DNA of 64,000 nucleotides, taken from NCBI GenBank assembly GCA_016714935.1, contig JADKBU010000011.1:1-64000 (forward strand). The letters run 5' to 3'. The notes under the pieces were generated by a model, which did no database searches, was not told where the DNA came from, and was given only the letters and a program-made list of their open reading frames with translations. How positions within the stretch are numbered: the stretch's first letter is position 1; each line of letters starts with the position of its first letter. This document shows positions 62,144-64,000 of this stretch, in pieces. The stretch is from Candidatus Accumulibacter propinquus (lineage in GTDB: Bacteria > Pseudomonadota > Gammaproteobacteria > Burkholderiales > Rhodocyclaceae). Position numbers and translations under genes: made by a program.

Positions 62144-62683
62144 TCAGGCCGTGCTGTCCAACTCGTCCAACTGGGCAGAATCGTCGTCGGCAGTCTCTGT
62201 GTTTGCTGCATCCCTGAGACGTTGCTCGATGCTTTCCACGAGGCCATTGGCGGCGTCCTCGATCATGTCGAGGACCAGATCGAAACCATGCCCTAGACCG
62301 TAGTACGGATCGGGCACTTCATCGTCGTCAAAGTTCTTCGAGTAGCTCATCAACAGACCCAGGCGGTCGTGCTTGTCCGGCGGACAGATGCGCTTCAGAA
62401 CCCCGAGGTTGTTGTGATCCATCGCCAGAATCAGATCGAAGTAGTCGAGATCCTGGGCCGCCACCTTGCGGGCGCGCATCTCCGACAGATTGTAGTTGCG
62501 AATGGCTGCGGCGCGCTGCGTTCTTTGATCCGGCGCTTCGCCGGCGTGATAGCCGTGCGTTCCGGCCGAATCCACCTCAACCTGGTCGCTGAGGTTCTTC
62601 TGTCGCAGGATGTGACGAAATACGCCCTCTGCGGTCGGCGAGCGACAGATATTTCCCATACAAACAAATAGAACCTTGATCAC
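62144..62683 (-). CDS. low-molecular-weight protein-tyrosine phosphatase
   Basis: A ~179-residue Wzb/YwlE-type phosphatase with the P-loop VCMGNICRSPTAEG and the general acid in DDDEVPDPYYG. I place the start at the GTG at 62683, just after a GGAAAAGG stretch; an ATG at 62707 would add eight residues. The C-terminal ~20 residues (ADDDSAQLDELD) are acidic. Such enzymes regulate exopolysaccharide assembly or stress proteins, but no capsule genes are adjacent. Confidence 0.93.
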   Translation of the reverse strand: MIKVLFVCMGNICRSPTAEGVFRHILRQKNLSDQVEVDSAGTHGYHAGEAPDQRTQRAAAIRNYNLSEMRARKVAAQDLDYFDLILAMDHNNLGVLKRICPPDKHDRLGLLMSYSKNFDDDEVPDPYYGLGHGFDLVLDMIEDAANGLVESIEQRLRDAANTETADDDSAQLDELDSTA

Positions 62684-63018
62684 CTTTCCTTTTCCAGATA
62701 CGTACATTGATCTTGTTCAGTTGCACCTCACCGGCAACCAAGCCACCCGCCTTTAGCCTGACGCTTGCCGACCCTCGATGCATTCCGACGAGGGCTTCAT
62801 CATCCGTCGAAAAGAGAGGCAGCGCAACATCGCAGCGGCAAATTTACCTTTCGGCCGCACTGCGGGGCACATCGGAGTTGCCTATATGAGGGTGGTAGCG
62901 CAGAGAGCCACGGCACACAAGGATAAGCAGCCAGCAATCGCCATGCACACCGCCGCCCGGTGCGCGCCACTTCGCGAAAACCACTCGGTGTCGTGGGCCA
63001 ACACCCTTGCGCCGCCCA
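62684..63018. other. intergenic region, no feature recognised
   Basis: About 335 bp upstream of the phosphatase and downstream of der on the same strand. No gene, terminator or repeat could be supported. Confidence 0.45.
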
Positions 63019-64000
63019 TCAACGCGAGCGCGGCGGGGTTTTTGGCTTGGTTGCGCCAGAAGCGGCGCCTGCTCCGGGCTTGGGCTTGGCCACGCTTCTG
63101 CCGGCAATTTTCGGCTTGTCGACCGGCTTCGGTTTGCGACGGTTCTGTTCCGGCGGCTTTTTGTCGGCAAACGGGTTGCTGGAAACATTGAACTGGATTT
63201 GCAGTGGCGTCCCCTGCAACTGGAAAACCTCCCGGAAGGTGTGTTCGAGAAAGCGTCGGTACGACTCCGGGACCTTGTCCAGGGCATTGCCGTGGATCAC
63301 GATCAACGGCGGGTTCCTGCCACCCTGATGAGCGTAGCGTAGCTTCGGTCGGAACAGACCGCTGCGCGGGGGCGCCTGTCTGGCGACCGCGTCGATCAGG
63401 GCACGCGTCAGCTTCGGCGTCGGCAGGTCGGCAGTTGCCGCCTTGTAGGCCGCATCGACCGAACGGAAAAGCGCTTCGAGCCCATGCCCCTTGAGCGCGG
63501 ACACATAGTGGAAACGCGCGAAATCGATGAACGACAACTGATTTTCGAGAGCGCCTTTGAGTTGCTCGCGGGTGTAGGCATCGAGGCCGTCCCACTTGTT
63601 TACGGCGATGACCAGCGCGCGGCCGGATTCGCGAATGAAACCGCCGATATGCGCATCCTGGTCGGAGATGTCCTGGCGTGCGTCAAGCACCAGAATCACC
63701 ACCTGCGCGTCCTCGATCGCCTGCAGCGTCTTGATTACCGAAAATTTCTCCAGGGTTTCGAACACCTTGCCGCGACGGCGCAGACCGGCGGTATCGATGA
63801 GCGTATACCGCCGGCCGCCGCGCTCGAAATCGACATGGATGGCGTCGCGAGTCGTTCCCGGTTGATCGAAGGCGATGACGCGATCTTCGCCGAGCAGCGC
63901 GTTGATCATCGTGCTCTTGCCGACATTCGGGCGGCCAACGATGGCCACCTTCACCACGTCACTGGTGGCCTCGCCCTCCACCTGTTCAGAATACGGATCG
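63019..64000 (-). CDS. der: ribosome-assembly GTPase Der (EngA), 5' part outside window
   Basis: Der is a double-GTPase needed for 50S subunit maturation. The window contains the second G domain (GRPNVGKSTMINALLG, DTAGLRRRGK and NKWDG), the KH-like C-terminal domain (LRYAHQGGRNPPLIVIHGN, YRRFLEHTFREVF) and a basic tail. The frame is open to the window edge at 64000 with DPYSEQVEGE, so the first G domain lies beyond it. The GTG at 63972-63981 region is internal, not a start. Confidence 0.95.
   Translation of the reverse strand, partial: DPYSEQVEGEATSDVVKVAIVGRPNVGKSTMINALLGEDRVIAFDQPGTTRDAIHVDFERGGRRYTLIDTAGLRRRGKVFETLEKFSVIKTLQAIEDAQVVILVLDARQDISDQDAHIGGFIRESGRALVIAVNKWDGLDAYTREQLKGALENQLSFIDFARFHYVSALKGHGLEALFRSVDAAYKAATADLPTPKLTRALIDAVARQAPPRSGLFRPKLRYAHQGGRNPPLIVIHGNALDKVPESYRRFLEHTFREVFQLQGTPLQIQFNVSSNPFADKKPPEQNRRKPKPVDKPKIAGRSVAKPKPGAGAASGATKPKTPPRSR

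Overview
This window reads as a chromosomal segment of a high-GC betaproteobacterium, most likely a Rhodocyclales member resembling Candidatus Accumulibacter. This is inferred from gene families and gene order, not from a database search. Supporting clues are the mltG-tmk-holB-pilZ-tatD block, the divergent purM/hda pair, the pcnB-folK-panBCD run, the tsaB-rimI-udg operon, a glycogen locus, and large c-di-GMP and caspase proteins. No rRNA, tRNA or CRISPR array was seen.

Layout. (1) 1-4,730, minus strand: an assimilatory nitrate/nitrite locus behind a good sigma-54 promoter. It holds a collapsed nirB remnant, intact nirD, a nitrate transporter, and a PP2C phosphatase-Ser/Thr kinase-TM fusion, followed by an array of 21-bp palindromic repeats and a small basic protein. 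(2) 5,000-13,350: housekeeping genes, namely an OmpA lipoprotein, tadA, an L,D-transpeptidase, an NRDE protein, ygfZ, and the mltG-tmk-holB-pilZ-tatD-ankyrin operon. (3) 13,350-20,900: an accessory and decaying region with an IS200-like left-end remnant, an XRE-ImmA-DUF4411 fusion with a predicted leaderless start, a two-gene operon encoding a HARE-HTH/GIY-YIG nuclease and a HEPN-motif protein, a thermonuclease pseudogene, a DUF6794-like gene, and two frameshifted genes (a DnaQ-type exonuclease and an alpha/beta hydrolase). (4) 20,950-39,450: core genes including purM, hda, HAD hydrolase, pcnB (one apparent base insertion), folK, panBCD, a NYN/OST-HTH protein, radA, alr, a LysR regulator, lplT, an Lrp regulator, a TPM/TPM/LemA operon and udg-rimI-tsaB. 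(5) 39,580-45,660: glycogen metabolism. A GlgM/GlgA-type glucosyltransferase and GlgE face a convergent glycogen phosphorylase. (6) 46,149-54,600: an FGE-fold protein lacking the catalytic cysteines, a secreted unknown protein, a complete MacB/FtsX-type ABC export operon and two tandem caspase-like peptidases. (7) 54,700-64,000: an AhpD-like/MaoC pair, a Tat-exported dienelactone hydrolase, a ~1,550-residue CheB-CheR-PAS-GGDEF-EAL protein with a coupled cysteine-rich partner, a low-molecular-weight phosphatase, and the 3' part of der.

How it fits together: the nitrate genes look like a nitrogen-limitation regulon whose reductase large subunit has been lost. The GlgM-GlgE pair plus GlgP can build and degrade alpha-glucan, which suits a glycogen-cycling organism. 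The strongest candidate for an undescribed system is the HARE-HTH/GIY-YIG plus HEPN operon at 15,882-17,375. It has its own sigma-70-like promoter and a structured leader, its two genes are translationally coupled, and it sits beside a toxin-antitoxin-like fusion and insertion-sequence debris. Several frameshifts here, especially in pcnB, look like single-base sequence errors, so each pseudogene call should be read with that in mind.
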